64,000 nucleotides of DNA from Pseudoclavibacter soli DSM 23366 (GTDB taxonomy: Bacteria; Actinomycetota; Actinomycetes; Actinomycetales; Microbacteriaceae), in the NCBI RefSeq assembly GCF_000423505.1, contig NZ_AUIC01000006.1, positions 48,146-112,145 on the forward strand. The letters are read 5' to 3'. This document shows positions 24,127 to 32,048 of the stretch, in pieces. A program made the position numbers and the translations under genes. Within the stretch, counting starts at the first letter, position 1, and every line of letters starts with the position of its first letter. The notes beneath the pieces were generated by a model. It made no database searches, was not told the origin of the DNA, and was given only the letters and a program-made list of their open reading frames with translations.

Positions 24127-24327
24127 GTAGTCACGCCGGTCGTAGCTCTTCATGGCGACATAGGCCCAGACTTCGCCGGTCTCGACGGTCTGAACGGCTG
24201 CGTAGAACGTGCCACCGGGACCGCCGATGCTGGCGCAGTCGAGAATGGTGTGCTCGGCGCCGAACTCGCGTTGGAAGAACTCCCTATCCGTCGTGCCCCG
24301 ATCGCGATGTGTACCTGTCCAGCCCAT
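24127..24327 (-). pseudogene. N-terminal fragment of a gene split by the IS605-type element
   Basis: Begins MGWTGTHRDRGTTDREFF and breaks off after SYDRRDY, where element sequence adds one codon and a stop at 24121. The remainder of the gene is at 21853-22212. Start at ATG 24327 follows AGGAGGAG, and a promoter motif lies at 24362. Together the two parts would make a protein of about 186 residues of unknown function. Confidence 0.78.
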
Positions 24328-24361
24328 GATGTCTCCTCCTGTGTATGTCTCTGAGGGAGGT

Positions 24362-24370
24362 TGTGCGCGG
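24362..24370 (-). promoter_or_regulatory. CCGCGCACA promoter motif of the split gene
   Basis: 34 nt before ATG 24327, with AGGAGGAG close to the start. Confidence 0.5.
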
Positions 24371-24375
24371 ACGCC

Positions 24376-24984
24376 TTAATCCTGCTTCGGCAACGAAACG
24401 GAGATGCTGAACCCGGTGCCGTAGTATCCGTTGTCGTCGTTGCCGTGCACGGTGAGGACGGCCGCCCCGGGGGTGCTGAGCCCGCCGGCGTACACGGTGA
24501 TCTGCAGTTCCTCATCCCCGTCGGTTCCGGGCAGGTCGCTGATGTCGCGGCAGGGGAACTCGACGCGGGTGATGGCATTGTCGAACGGAACTATTCGGTC
24601 GATCCAATACGCACCAGCCCCGCAGTGAGAACAGCCATTGTTGGTGTGGATGGTCAGTTCCACCCCGCTGTCCAAAATGAGTGTGTCCTGCTCACCCCAC
24701 GCGCGAGCGTCGTGCCGACCGACACCAACGATTCGCCGACCGAGCAGCAATGCCCGCAGCTGATCCGTCTCGCGGTCGCCGAAAGACCAGCGCTCGGGGG
24801 TAAGGAAGCTGAACCTCCGCGCCCACGTAGTCGCATCCACGCGGGTGAGCCTGCCTGACGGCAGTGCCCTGTAGGCGACGGTGGCCCTGCCATGAGAGGG
24901 ACCAGCGGGGTCCTCGACAACGATCACCTGTCGTGCGTCTTTGCGGCGCAGCCACAGCTCGCCGGGGAGGGGTTCTATTTCCAT
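24376..24984 (-). CDS. DUF7448-like protein with N-terminal SH3-like module
   Basis: Protein of 202 residues. The C-terminal half LILDSGVELTIHTNNGCSHCGAGAYW...NAITRVEF resembles a phage protein family (DUF7448-like) marked by G-C-x-x-C-x-A-G and D-N-A-I-T. The N-terminal about 65 residues (GELWLRRKDARQVIVVED...TTWARRFSFL) look like the small SH3-like module seen repeatedly in this window. ATG lies 8 nt behind a GCGCACA motif, so it is probably leaderless. Function unknown. Confidence 0.6.
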   Translation of the reverse strand: MEIEPLPGELWLRRKDARQVIVVEDPAGPSHGRATVAYRALPSGRLTRVDATTWARRFSFLTPERWSFGDRETDQLRALLLGRRIVGVGRHDARAWGEQDTLILDSGVELTIHTNNGCSHCGAGAYWIDRIVPFDNAITRVEFPCRDISDLPGTDGDEELQITVYAGGLSTPGAAVLTVHGNDDNGYYGTGFSISVSLPKQD

Positions 24985-24992
24985 ACCCGCAC

Positions 24993-25001
24993 TGTGCGCG
25001 G
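24993..25001 (-). promoter_or_regulatory. CCGCGCACA leaderless promoter motif
   Basis: 8 nt before ATG 24984; same spacing as at 18381 and 52925. Confidence 0.58.
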
Positions 25002-25007
25002 AGCGAC

Positions 25008-25916
25008 TCAGGCGAACGTCCAGCCGGTCTGGCGCAGGTCGCTGTGCTCGACGCGGCCGTCGTCCGTCATGAGCACGAAATCACTGCCGTCGACGTCGAC
25101 GACTTCCCAGACAGTGCCGTCCTGGTTGGCGATGTCGAAGTAGGTGACTCGGTCTCCGGGCTGCGCTCGCCCAGAGACATGTGCACCGCGCTCACGGGTG
25201 ACGTTGTTGAATCGGGTGGTCAGGTACTCGAGTTCGACGGCGCCCACCTGCCACGCGCGGACGGTCTCTGTATCCGGTGCGATCTCCGTCCGGCCGGCGT
25301 CAATGATGCGAACCGGGTCGAGCTCCGGCGGAAGTGCCTCAAGATCGTCGACTCCGAGCAGCAGGCTCGGTCGCAGGACCCATTGGCGCCGTTGCTCGGC
25401 AGTGAGCCGGAGCGCCCACCCCATGACGGCATGGGCGACCTGCGCTGCGGTCTTGCCTGTGGTCATGTCGACGCGACCGTTGATCAGCACCAGCGGCGCA
25501 TTCGCCTGTGCTCTGCCGATCCACTGTGGGGCGAGCCGTGGCTGAATACCCGGGCGCTCCCGCAAATCAAGCCCGCTGACCTGCAGGCGCGAGACCGCAT
25601 GTGGGAGATCATCGCGAAGCATCGGGTCGAAGGCGTACGCACGTGCCTCGCCCACGCACACCATGCTCGACGGCAGGCGCTCCGCGGTGGCGACGACCCC
25701 TTCAAGGCGCGCCGACCGGGTGACACGCCGAACCACTTTCGCGAAGGGTCCAGCCAACCACTTCTTCCACGGGTGCTCGTCGATGTCGGACTCACACAGT
25801 CGAACCGTTGACGCCATGGCTACGGCCGCAACCGTCGACAGGTGGTCGGACGGAAACACGACGATGTTCTGCGCGTACTCGGTTGTTCGGTCGTCGTGTT
25901 CTGAATGCTCGGTCAT
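25008..25916 (-). CDS. PTH2-like domain protein with C-terminal SH3-like module
   Basis: Protein of 302 residues. Residues about 140-235 carry peptidyl-tRNA hydrolase 2 signatures: VLINGRVDMTTGKTAAQVAHA (K-x-A-A-Q-x-x-H-A) and IIDAGRTEIAPDTETVRA. Archaeal and eukaryotic PTH2 cleave peptidyl-tRNA; bacterial relatives on mobile DNA are poorly studied. The last about 55 residues (GDRVTYFDIANQDGTVWEVVDVDGSDFVLMTDDGR) form a KOW/SH3-like module. The N-terminal 130 residues are unassigned. Start ATG 25916 has GAGGAGAAGG upstream. Confidence 0.7.
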   Translation of the reverse strand: MTEHSEHDDRTTEYAQNIVVFPSDHLSTVAAVAMASTVRLCESDIDEHPWKKWLAGPFAKVVRRVTRSARLEGVVATAERLPSSMVCVGEARAYAFDPMLRDDLPHAVSRLQVSGLDLRERPGIQPRLAPQWIGRAQANAPLVLINGRVDMTTGKTAAQVAHAVMGWALRLTAEQRRQWVLRPSLLLGVDDLEALPPELDPVRIIDAGRTEIAPDTETVRAWQVGAVELEYLTTRFNNVTRERGAHVSGRAQPGDRVTYFDIANQDGTVWEVVDVDGSDFVLMTDDGRVEHSDLRQTGWTFA

Positions 25917-25943
25917 GATGGTCCTTCTCCTCGGTGGGTACCC

Positions 25944-25952
25944 TGTGCGCGG
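25944..25952 (-). promoter_or_regulatory. CCGCGCACA promoter motif of the PTH2-like gene
   Basis: 27 nt before ATG 25916 with a GAGGAGAAGG ribosome site between. The divergent gene begins at 25984. Confidence 0.52.
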
Positions 25953-25983
25953 TCAATTAGAATTGCCGCGAACGGGGGAGTAG

Positions 25984-27129
25984 ATGACATCCGATGATGA
26001 GCTGGCCCGCATTGCTGCACAGGTAAGGAAACGCATGCGCAGCAGTGCCGTGGACGTCTCGGTGAATGTGGCCGAAGCGATGCAGGTCTTCGCTCCGCTG
26101 GGATGGGCGATGTCCGCGGTGTGGCCGTATGAGGGTACGGTGCGCGCACTGGTAGCCGCGGAGAATGGCGCCTCTACTGCTCAGCTCGATCAGATGCTGA
26201 CTGACGTCTGGAACGGGGAGCATGCCCGCTGGATGACAATTGGGACGGAACGGCTCCGGAGAGGCGGCAACGCTCACTGGCCATTCAAAGCTGACCTCTG
26301 GCGACGCGTCGCCTTAGTGGACAAAGCGATCGCTCACCACCAGGCGGGCGCTTATGAGGCGAGCATCCCCATCCTGTTCGCACAAGTGGAGGGGCTCTCG
26401 TTCGACATTACAGGGAAGGCCTTCTTCACCAAGCGAAGCCCCATTCCGGCGGTCGATGATGAAACGCTGGCGGGCATGGGCGGAAACCTCGATGTCGTGC
26501 GCGAGGTCTGCAATATGGATGTGGTACAGCGCCAGTCTCTGGGCCAGTTCTCCCGGCACGGAGTCATGCACGGACGGGAGCTCGCCTACGACACGAAAGT
26601 AAATTCAACGAAGGCGATCGTGCTAACCATCAGCGCTTTTGAACACTGGCTGCCTCAATCTGACAAGGTAGCGTTGAAGCTTCGATCCGAGCATGAGCGA
26701 CAGGTCGCAGGCAAGACGGGTTTCGACGATAACGGGCGTCTGCTGGATGATCGGGGCGTGCCGGAACTTCGTCAAGTCAGATACGACCTTGAAGGCCGGT
26801 ACATGCAGTGGATCAACACCGGAGGACGAGAACCATTCGACGTGAGCCGTGACATCTCTGAGCTCGCTTCCAAATATGGCTCCGATCACCGGCGATTCAC
26901 GATTCGTGGCGAAAACCCCGCGTTCTGGTGGAGCTACGAACTGCCGAGCGGGCACGTCCTCGGTTGGGCAGCCCGCAGGATCCGCCCTGGAAAGCGTCCG
27001 CCTCACGAGTCATGGTGGTGGGATGCCCCGACCGCACCAGAGAGGGCTCCATGGGACGACGCATCCGGGTGGGCACAGTATTCCGGGGACGCTAAGGGTG
27101 CGTGGCGCCCGGACGAGATTCTCTTCTAA
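25984..27129 (+). CDS. putative HEPN-like protein
   Basis: Protein of 381 residues. FSRHGVMHGRELAYDT (about residues 189-204) followed by a hydrophobic helix AIVLTISAFEHWL fits the R-x4-6-H core and final helix of HEPN-type proteins, many of which are RNases in defence or toxin systems. Residues 80-170 are helical. The C-terminal 100 residues are Trp/Arg/Pro-rich and unassigned. ATG follows GGGGGAG. It stands alone between two minus-strand operons. HEPN assignment is tentative. Confidence 0.5.
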   Translation: MTSDDELARIAAQVRKRMRSSAVDVSVNVAEAMQVFAPLGWAMSAVWPYEGTVRALVAAENGASTAQLDQMLTDVWNGEHARWMTIGTERLRRGGNAHWPFKADLWRRVALVDKAIAHHQAGAYEASIPILFAQVEGLSFDITGKAFFTKRSPIPAVDDETLAGMGGNLDVVREVCNMDVVQRQSLGQFSRHGVMHGRELAYDTKVNSTKAIVLTISAFEHWLPQSDKVALKLRSEHERQVAGKTGFDDNGRLLDDRGVPELRQVRYDLEGRYMQWINTGGREPFDVSRDISELASKYGSDHRRFTIRGENPAFWWSYELPSGHVLGWAARRIRPGKRPPHESWWWDAPTAPERAPWDDASGWAQYSGDAKGAWRPDEILF

Positions 27130-27137
27130 GCACGCCT

Positions 27138-27153
27138 GGAGGCACCTGCCTCC
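27138..27153. terminator. short hairpin between convergent genes
   Basis: GGAGGC ACCT GCCTCC, 9 nt past the stop of the HEPN-like gene and 18 nt past the end of the minus-strand gene at 27172. Confidence 0.45.
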
Positions 27154-27171
27154 GAAGATCACTCAATCGCC

Positions 27172-27411
27172 TCAGCTGAGCTTGGCGATCTGGGTAGTGA
27201 GCCGGTGTCTGGTCTCCCACGGGTCACCGATGCGATTCGGGGCGAACGCGCAGGTCAGATACACGAACGTGACGAGGACGGTCTTGGCTCCGGGCTCCAC
27301 CCGGTCGACCCGCCCAGTGGTTCCCTTTGCGATCCAGATCACATCGCCGGGTTTGAGGTCGGCGGCAGGGACGGTATTGGTCGGCTTCTCAGCTTGTCTG
27401 TTCGTGCTCAT
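27172..27411 (-). CDS. small SH3/KOW-like protein
   Basis: Protein of 79 residues. ADLKPGDVIWIAKGTTGRVDRVEPGAKTVLVTF is a clear small beta-barrel pattern of the KOW/SH3 type. Start at ATG 27411 is 8 nt behind a GCGCACA motif. Likely nucleic-acid or protein binding (inference). Confidence 0.58.
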   Translation of the reverse strand: MSTNRQAEKPTNTVPAADLKPGDVIWIAKGTTGRVDRVEPGAKTVLVTFVYLTCAFAPNRIGDPWETRHRLTTQIAKLS

Positions 27412-27419
27412 GACACCGT

Positions 27420-27428
27420 TGTGCGCGG
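27420..27428 (-). promoter_or_regulatory. CCGCGCACA leaderless promoter motif
   Basis: 8 nt before ATG 27411, no ribosome site between. Confidence 0.56.
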
Positions 27429-27452
27429 GGGCCAACAGACCGCGGCTCTCGG

Positions 27453-27632
27453 TCAAGGCATATCTCGTTTCTGATCTCGGATGGCTTCGCGCTCGCGTTC
27501 GCTTCTGGTGCCCCTCTGGGGCTTCGGCGTGTGCGGCTGCGCTGCATTGGAGCGACGCAGTTCGCGCATGGCCTCGATGTACTTCGGATTCGCGCTCGGG
27601 TGGAACCCGGGGGTGCGGTTGTGTCGTGCCAC
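27453..27632 (-). CDS. small basic protein
   Basis: Protein of 59 residues, rich in Arg, Pro and Gln. The GTG at 27632 is chosen because GGAGGG lies at the right distance upstream; the longer GTG start at 27665 lies only 3 nt from the promoter-like motif. No motif recognised; the composition suggests a disordered nucleic-acid-binding peptide. Confidence 0.45.
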   Translation of the reverse strand: MARHNRTPGFHPSANPKYIEAMRELRRSNAAQPHTPKPQRGTRSEREREAIRDQKRDMP

Positions 27633-27661
27633 GGTGGGTTCCCTCCTCGCTTCGGTGTTGA

Positions 27662-28489
27662 TCACTGATGTGCGCGGGAGGCCGCCCGATCATCCGCCGC
27701 CGCCAGGATGCCGGCGATCCGCTCGGCCATCCAACGGAGGTTGTCGACTTCGGCGCTGCCCCGCTGGGTCAGAGTCTCCGTGGCTCGTCTGGCAGTCTGC
27801 AGATCAGCCACTGCCTCGGCGACGTCGTCGAATGAGACTCCTGCGCGCGGTCGGTTCCACCAGAACGTCCCCAGCCGTTGCTCGAGCGCCGCCGACAGGC
27901 TGTCAAGCGCTGCCTCATGTGCGGGGGTGCGTTGGCGGCCCAGTTGGTCCTGCAGGCGTTTCTCGGCCTCTTCGAGGCTGCGCTGCCGCCGCTCAAACGC
28001 CTTGCGGTCGTAGTCCTGCTGGACGTCCCTGTCGTGCTGAGCCCAGAGTCGGTGCCTCAGAAGCTTCGCCCACGCCACAGCCGGGTCGCCGGTTGGGGTG
28101 ACGGTGGCGGCCGGTTTGACGACATGCATGGCTCGGCCGCCTTTGCGCACCGGTGGTGTCATCACGCCCCAGCCGACGGGTAGGTCGGCGTCGGCCGCGT
28201 CCTCGGCGAGCTCGATTGGAACCAGCAGCCACCAGCGGGTGCAGAATGCAGCCCATTCCGCCTTCGTGGGGTCGGCGAGCTCGCGCATCAGATCTGCTTT
28301 GGACACCTTGATCTCGAAGCCCTCGATCTCTCCCGAGCGCACACCGAAGGGAACCCAGAGCGCATCAGCACGGCGCGCCGAGCCCGGGATTGGAGAGCCG
28401 ATCTCGTGGAAGAGCGCGCCGGTGATTCGGTTGGGGTCGCGGATTCGGTCATGTTCCAGTGCACGGTACAACTGCGCGGCGCTGGTCAT
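27662..28489 (-). CDS. MmcB-like PD-(D/E)xK nuclease-fold protein
   Basis: Protein of 275 residues. Residues about 20-105 carry the MmcB-type nuclease-fold pattern: R-x-D-A-L-W-V-P then GFEIKVSKADLMREL with the E-x-K pair, and a W-W-L-L-V-P strand. The C-terminal 150 residues form long charged helices (ERRQRSLEEAEKRLQDQLGRQ). ATG 28489 overlaps the upstream stop (ATGA), so it is co-translated with the exonuclease gene. Role probably in DNA processing. Confidence 0.68.
   Translation of the reverse strand: MTSAAQLYRALEHDRIRDPNRITGALFHEIGSPIPGSARRADALWVPFGVRSGEIEGFEIKVSKADLMRELADPTKAEWAAFCTRWWLLVPIELAEDAADADLPVGWGVMTPPVRKGGRAMHVVKPAATVTPTGDPAVAWAKLLRHRLWAQHDRDVQQDYDRKAFERRQRSLEEAEKRLQDQLGRQRTPAHEAALDSLSAALEQRLGTFWWNRPRAGVSFDDVAEAVADLQTARRATETLTQRGSAEVDNLRWMAERIAGILAAADDRAASRAHQ
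27669..27677 (-). promoter_or_regulatory. CCGCGCACA promoter motif
   Basis: 36 nt before the GTG at 27632, inside the last codons of the MmcB-like gene. Confidence 0.45.
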
Positions 28490-29175
28490 GCCAACTCCCG
28501 AACAGGCCACGCCGGGTCGATTTGTGCATCCGGGGTACCACCGGCACGCAGGTACGCCTGGAACCGTTGTGCCCATGCCCGGTGCCAGAGCACCTCCTGC
28601 GCATGCAGCTCGCGCGGTGTGCCCGGGCCAATCAGCCGATAGGTCTCGATCAACTTCATTGCGAGGCGTGCTGCCATCAGGCAGTCTGCGTCCGCGGTGT
28701 GTGCCTGCTCCAGCACCGGCAGGCTATAGGTCGCGCTCATATCCGTCAACCGTCGATGTCCACGGCGCCTCGGCCAGCAGGCACGATCAATCACCAGCGG
28801 GTCAATGACATTCACCTCGGACAGCCAGTCGGTCGCAACCCCCAGACGGCGAGCCTCCGCGGCAATGAGCGTGAGATCGAACGGTGCATTGAACACGACC
28901 AGCGGTGTGCCATCCGAGGTGAGCCGCTCGAGTTCACCGACGATCCCCGGAATCGCTTCCGCCGGGGAGAGGCCGTGTGTGCGTGCGTGCGCATCACTGA
29001 TGCCGTGGATCTTGGCTGCTTCGTCTGGGATGGGTATCTCGGGTGCGATCAGCCAGGACGCTTCGCTCACGTGCGAGTCCTGCTCGGAGTCGTAGATGCC
29101 GACATACGCGGTGACGATGCGGTCCGTCTGCGGGTCTGTGCCGGTGGTCTCGGTGTCAAATGTGATCAGTCTCAT
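28486..29175 (-). CDS. DnaQ-like 3'-5' exonuclease
   Basis: Protein of 229 residues of the DEDDh family: Exo I FDTETTGTDP (residues 5-14), Exo II VVFNAPFDLTLI (about 92-103) and Exo III HTADADCLMAARL (about 161-173). These supply the four acidic residues and the catalytic His, so it should be active. Related to the epsilon proofreading subunit. Likely leaderless: ATG 29175 is 9 nt behind CGCATA. Confidence 0.82.
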   Translation of the reverse strand: MRLITFDTETTGTDPQTDRIVTAYVGIYDSEQDSHVSEASWLIAPEIPIPDEAAKIHGISDAHARTHGLSPAEAIPGIVGELERLTSDGTPLVVFNAPFDLTLIAAEARRLGVATDWLSEVNVIDPLVIDRACWPRRRGHRRLTDMSATYSLPVLEQAHTADADCLMAARLAMKLIETYRLIGPGTPRELHAQEVLWHRAWAQRFQAYLRAGGTPDAQIDPAWPVRELA

Positions 29176-29184
29176 GTAAATGGC

Positions 29185-29192
29185 TATGCGGG
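29185..29192 (-). promoter_or_regulatory. CCCGCATA leaderless promoter motif
   Basis: 9 nt before ATG 29175. Confidence 0.58.
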
Positions 29193-29224
29193 AACGTACG
29201 CCGACCCATCCATCCCCAGCGGGG

Positions 29225-30244
29225 CTATTCTTTCCGCAGATTCAGCTCGTAGGCATGCTGTATCCGCTGCAGCTCGGCTTCACTGCCGCCGCTCAGGCGT
29301 TCGACGAGCTGCGTGTGTATCAGCTCCAAATAGGGCCGGATCGCGCACCTGTTCGGATCACGAACCATGCGCCAGAACAAGTCGGCCAGTGTGTCAGCAT
29401 CAGCGTCCTCTACGCCGGTGAGGTCATAGACGGGCGCATTGCCGGCCAGCCGCTCATTGCGTACGAACCCGTCGGCGGTGACGGTGAAGCCGTCAGTGGC
29501 CCCGTGCACAGAGACATGTGCATCCCAGGCCTGCACGGTCTTGGCGATCGCCCAGCACGCGATGAGGAAGTCGTTACTCCAGTGAGTCAGGCTCATTTCG
29601 TAGTAGTCGTCGGCCCACGGAGCCCAGCGCTTCGGAATAGTGAGTGCATCGGCAACGACGGTTGGCACGTTGACGACGTAGTCGGCCAGCCAGTCTATGT
29701 ATCCGCGCTGCTGCTCGTAGGGGTCACTCACCTGTTGAGCGTCTTCCCAGATTTGGGCACGCAGAGCAGCGATACCGTCGGCGAGTTCGACATAGCCTTC
29801 TTCGCGCGCCCGGCGCTCAGCCTGCGGGCTGGTGGTCTCCCAGCTGGTCTGAAACAGATCGTCGTACACAGCTTCGAGGAAGTCGTCATGGCCGAATTTC
29901 TGGACGCCATCGCTGCGTCGTCCCTGCAGCTTCTCAGCCCAGTATCGGTAGTCGATTTCGTCCGGGTCATCCGCGCCGGAGCGTGTTCTAAAGAAGCCCA
30001 GCATGTCGGTGACGCGAGCGAACGTGAATCCGTCGGCGACATCACCGACGATGGCGAGATACCCCGGCCAGGTGATGATGTCCCAGTGCCAGATGCCCGT
30101 GCCCGGCGCACTCATGCGCAGGTGTCGATACACGCCGGACTCTCGAATGACAGTCAGTCGGTGGTCTGCCGTCTGCTCCAGAAAGCGCGCATGCTCTTGG
30201 CGAAGACGCTCGGCCTTCGGGGTGAACGGCAGTTGCTCAGTCAT
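29225..30244 (-). CDS. hypothetical protein
   Basis: Protein of 339 residues, acidic and Trp-rich, with conserved-looking segments HLRMSAPGTGIWHWDIITWPGYLAI and DYLFQTSWE-like regions. I recognise the general look of a protein common on actinobacterial mobile elements but cannot name a function. Soluble, no signal peptide. Ends 49 nt before the exonuclease promoter on the same strand. Confidence 0.6.
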   Translation of the reverse strand: MTEQLPFTPKAERLRQEHARFLEQTADHRLTVIRESGVYRHLRMSAPGTGIWHWDIITWPGYLAIVGDVADGFTFARVTDMLGFFRTRSGADDPDEIDYRYWAEKLQGRRSDGVQKFGHDDFLEAVYDDLFQTSWETTSPQAERRAREEGYVELADGIAALRAQIWEDAQQVSDPYEQQRGYIDWLADYVVNVPTVVADALTIPKRWAPWADDYYEMSLTHWSNDFLIACWAIAKTVQAWDAHVSVHGATDGFTVTADGFVRNERLAGNAPVYDLTGVEDADADTLADLFWRMVRDPNRCAIRPYLELIHTQLVERLSGGSEAELQRIQHAYELNLRKE

Positions 30245-30271
30245 GGGGGTCTTCTTAATGAGGCGGGAGCC

Positions 30272-30727
30272 TCAGTCCGCATCGTCCGCGGCGGCTTCGG
30301 CGTTCGAGAAGGCCTCCAGCAGCGACAGGTCGCCTGTCTGCGCGAATCGTTCGACGAACGGTTGCGTGAACATGTCGGTCAGCAGGGCGTGCTTGGCGAG
30401 AGCGGCGGAATGTACGAGCTTGTCAGAGTAGGGGTCGTCATCACCGACATGCTTATCTGCGTCCTCGAATTCGAGCTGGATGTGGATGCCGATGTCGAAG
30501 GAGCGCCCATCATCACTGTGCACGGTGAGCTCGGCGTCGATGGCGAAGTCTCCGTCCAGCTGCGAGAGGACCTGATTGACCTGATCCGGGTTGTTCTCGA
30601 GTGAGTCGAACACGCGTAGCACCCAGATGCCGCTGTTTTCCGGATAGGTGACCTTCAGCTTGACTCCAGTCTCGCTGCCGTCGTCGAGGGTGGCGTTCAG
30701 AGACAGTTCGGCTGTGGTGGTGGACAT
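30272..30727 (-). CDS. hypothetical protein, paralogue of 31412-31861
   Basis: Protein of 151 residues. It shares with its neighbour at 31412 the opening strand pattern, the TYPENSG motif (here about residues 25-31), and a C-terminal helical half with L-x-H-S-A-x-x-A-x-x-A-L-L. Acidic. ATG 30727 is preceded by AAAGGAG. Function unknown; the duplication within about 1 kb around a membrane-protein gene suggests one unit. Confidence 0.6.
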   Translation of the reverse strand: MSTTTAELSLNATLDDGSETGVKLKVTYPENSGIWVLRVFDSLENNPDQVNQVLSQLDGDFAIDAELTVHSDDGRSFDIGIHIQLEFEDADKHVGDDDPYSDKLVHSAALAKHALLTDMFTQPFVERFAQTGDLSLLEAFSNAEAAADDAD

Positions 30728-30761
30728 GAGGGCTCCTTTGGTTGAGGTCTTGACAGGTATG

Positions 30762-30770
30762 TGTGCGCGG
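30762..30770 (-). promoter_or_regulatory. CCGCGCACA promoter motif
   Basis: 34 nt before ATG 30727, with AAAGGAG between. Confidence 0.5.
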
Positions 30771-30773
30771 TGC

Positions 30774-31310
30774 CTATTCGGGCTGGTTGGCTTTGACGAG
30801 GGTGACGTCGACGAAGTCACTCCCGTCCTGGCCGAGAGGCGTTGTCCTGGACTGGAGCTTCAGGTGCCCGTCGGCATAGACGATTCGATATTCGTGCGAG
30901 ACGTTATTGTCGAGATCGATCTGCTGGACGGCGTCGCTCACGGCGTACTCGGCGTCGAAGTTGATTTCATCCCCGTTGGAGCTCAGCAGCGTTCGCAGCT
31001 GGTCGTCGTCGAAGTCCAGACCATACTGGTCGGAGAGCAGTCCTCCGAAAGAGGTTGCCGTAGCATCCGAGGAATGCTGATCAGTCTGCGGGCCGAACAC
31101 AATCACCGCAGCGGAGAGTGCGACAAAACCGGCCACCGCCGCCATGCCAAAGCGATATGGACGCACCACTGGGAGCAGCGCCATGGCGATCATTATGAGA
31201 CTGGTGACTGCGAGACATATTCCTGCAAATACGCGCAGCGGCGTGTCAAATGTGTATCCCGAGTTGGTCAGTGCCTCCGGGATGTCGAGCCAGATGTTTG
31301 AGGTGGTCAT
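30774..31310 (-). CDS. membrane protein with C-terminal soluble domain
   Basis: Protein of 178 residues. Two membrane helices (about 33-53 and 60-82) are followed by a soluble acidic domain. ATG 31310 with GAAGGAG upstream is chosen over a TTG at 31334. It lies between two paralogous acidic proteins on the same strand, which may be its cytoplasmic partners (inference). Confidence 0.62.
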   Translation of the reverse strand: MTTSNIWLDIPEALTNSGYTFDTPLRVFAGICLAVTSLIMIAMALLPVVRPYRFGMAAVAGFVALSAAVIVFGPQTDQHSSDATATSFGGLLSDQYGLDFDDDQLRTLLSSNGDEINFDAEYAVSDAVQQIDLDNNVSHEYRIVYADGHLKLQSRTTPLGQDGSDFVDVTLVKANQPE

Positions 31311-31338
31311 GGGGTGCTCCTTCGATGTCTCCAAGGAC

Positions 31339-31344
31339 TATGCG
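31339..31344 (-). promoter_or_regulatory. CGCATAGTCC promoter motif
   Basis: 28 nt before ATG 31310; belongs to the CGCATAGTCCT subclass also seen at 10171, 13640, 31894, 32049, 53122 and 61649. Confidence 0.55.
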
Positions 31345-31363
31345 AGACCCCGGCGGGCGGACA

Positions 31364-31405
31364 CAACAACAGATGCCGCGGAAGAGGCAGCGGCATCTGT
31401 TGTTG
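31364..31405 (-). terminator. perfect 16-bp hairpin terminator
   Basis: Arms 31364-31379 and 31390-31405 are exact reverse complements with a 10-nt loop. It begins 6 nt beyond the stop of the minus-strand gene at 31412. Confidence 0.65.
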
Positions 31406-31411
31406 GGAGTG

Positions 31412-31861
31412 TCAGTCTTCTGCTGGCGGGTTCAGCAGCGCGATCACCGAGGCGTCTTCGTGCTGAGCCAGGCTCTGCAGCAGAGGCTCCTGCAGGAGAC
31501 CTTCTCGCAGCGCGTAGTGCGCGAACTGCGCCGAGTCTGCCAGCTTCTGCGAGATCTGGTCTGGTGCGGAGTTGAGGTCCGAGTCCTCGTGACGCAGGAG
31601 GATGCGCACATCGACATGTGTCTGTGCACCGTCGGACTGGCGGGTGACGTCAACCCCGAACTCCGCGGCAATTTCATCGGGCGTCACTTCGCTGAGCAAG
31701 TTGGTGACCTCGTCCTCATTGCCTTTGAGTCCCTCGATTGCGCTGATCGCAGCGAAGCCCGTGTTTTCGGGATAGGTGAACTCTGCGGCGAAGCCGGTGC
31801 TTGCACCGTCTTCACGGGTGGCTTCGATCTCGACAGTTGCGGTGGTGGTCTTCTGGGTCAT
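31412..31861 (-). CDS. hypothetical protein, paralogue of 30272-30727
   Basis: Protein of 149 residues, acidic, with TYPENTG near residues 29-35 and a helical C-terminal half. Aligns by eye with 30272-30727 along most of its length. ATG 31861 follows GAAAGGCC. Terminated by the hairpin at 31364-31405. Function unknown. Confidence 0.62.
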   Translation of the reverse strand: MTQKTTTATVEIEATREDGASTGFAAEFTYPENTGFAAISAIEGLKGNEDEVTNLLSEVTPDEIAAEFGVDVTRQSDGAQTHVDVRILLRHEDSDLNSAPDQISQKLADSAQFAHYALREGLLQEPLLQSLAQHEDASVIALLNPPAED

Positions 31862-31892
31862 GGTTGGCCTTTCTCAGGGGTGTGTCGCAGGA

Positions 31893-31988
31893 CTATGCGT
31901 CTGCCGCCGAATTCCCGGCATCGCTGATGAGATCCGGAAGAGGAACGATGCCGGTTGCCACGGACAGGTCGTTGGCCTCCACCGTGAG
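31893..31988 (-). pseudogene. C-terminal fragment of a gene split by the TnpB element
   Basis: Thirty-one codons plus TAG (LTVEANDLSVATGIVPLPDL...), in frame with the N-terminal fragment at 33598-33795 if the element 31989-33597 is removed. The rebuilt protein is 97 residues. The TAG overlaps the promoter motif of the next gene (31894). Confidence 0.78.
31894..31899 (-). promoter_or_regulatory. CGCATAGTCCT promoter motif
   Basis: 32 nt before ATG 31861; overlaps the stop codon of the split gene. Confidence 0.55.
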
Positions 31989-32002
31989 GGGTGAGCAGGG
32001 TG

Positions 32003-32027
32003 CCCCCGGCTTTAGCCGTGGGGAGGA
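32003..32027 (+). repeat. left-end copy of the element hairpin
   Basis: Hairpin CGGCT-TT-AGCCG flanked by C4/G4 arms; 24 of 25 nt match the right-end copy at 33567-33591. Confidence 0.7.
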
Positions 32028-32048
32028 ATGCGGTCGTTGAGGGTGCCT

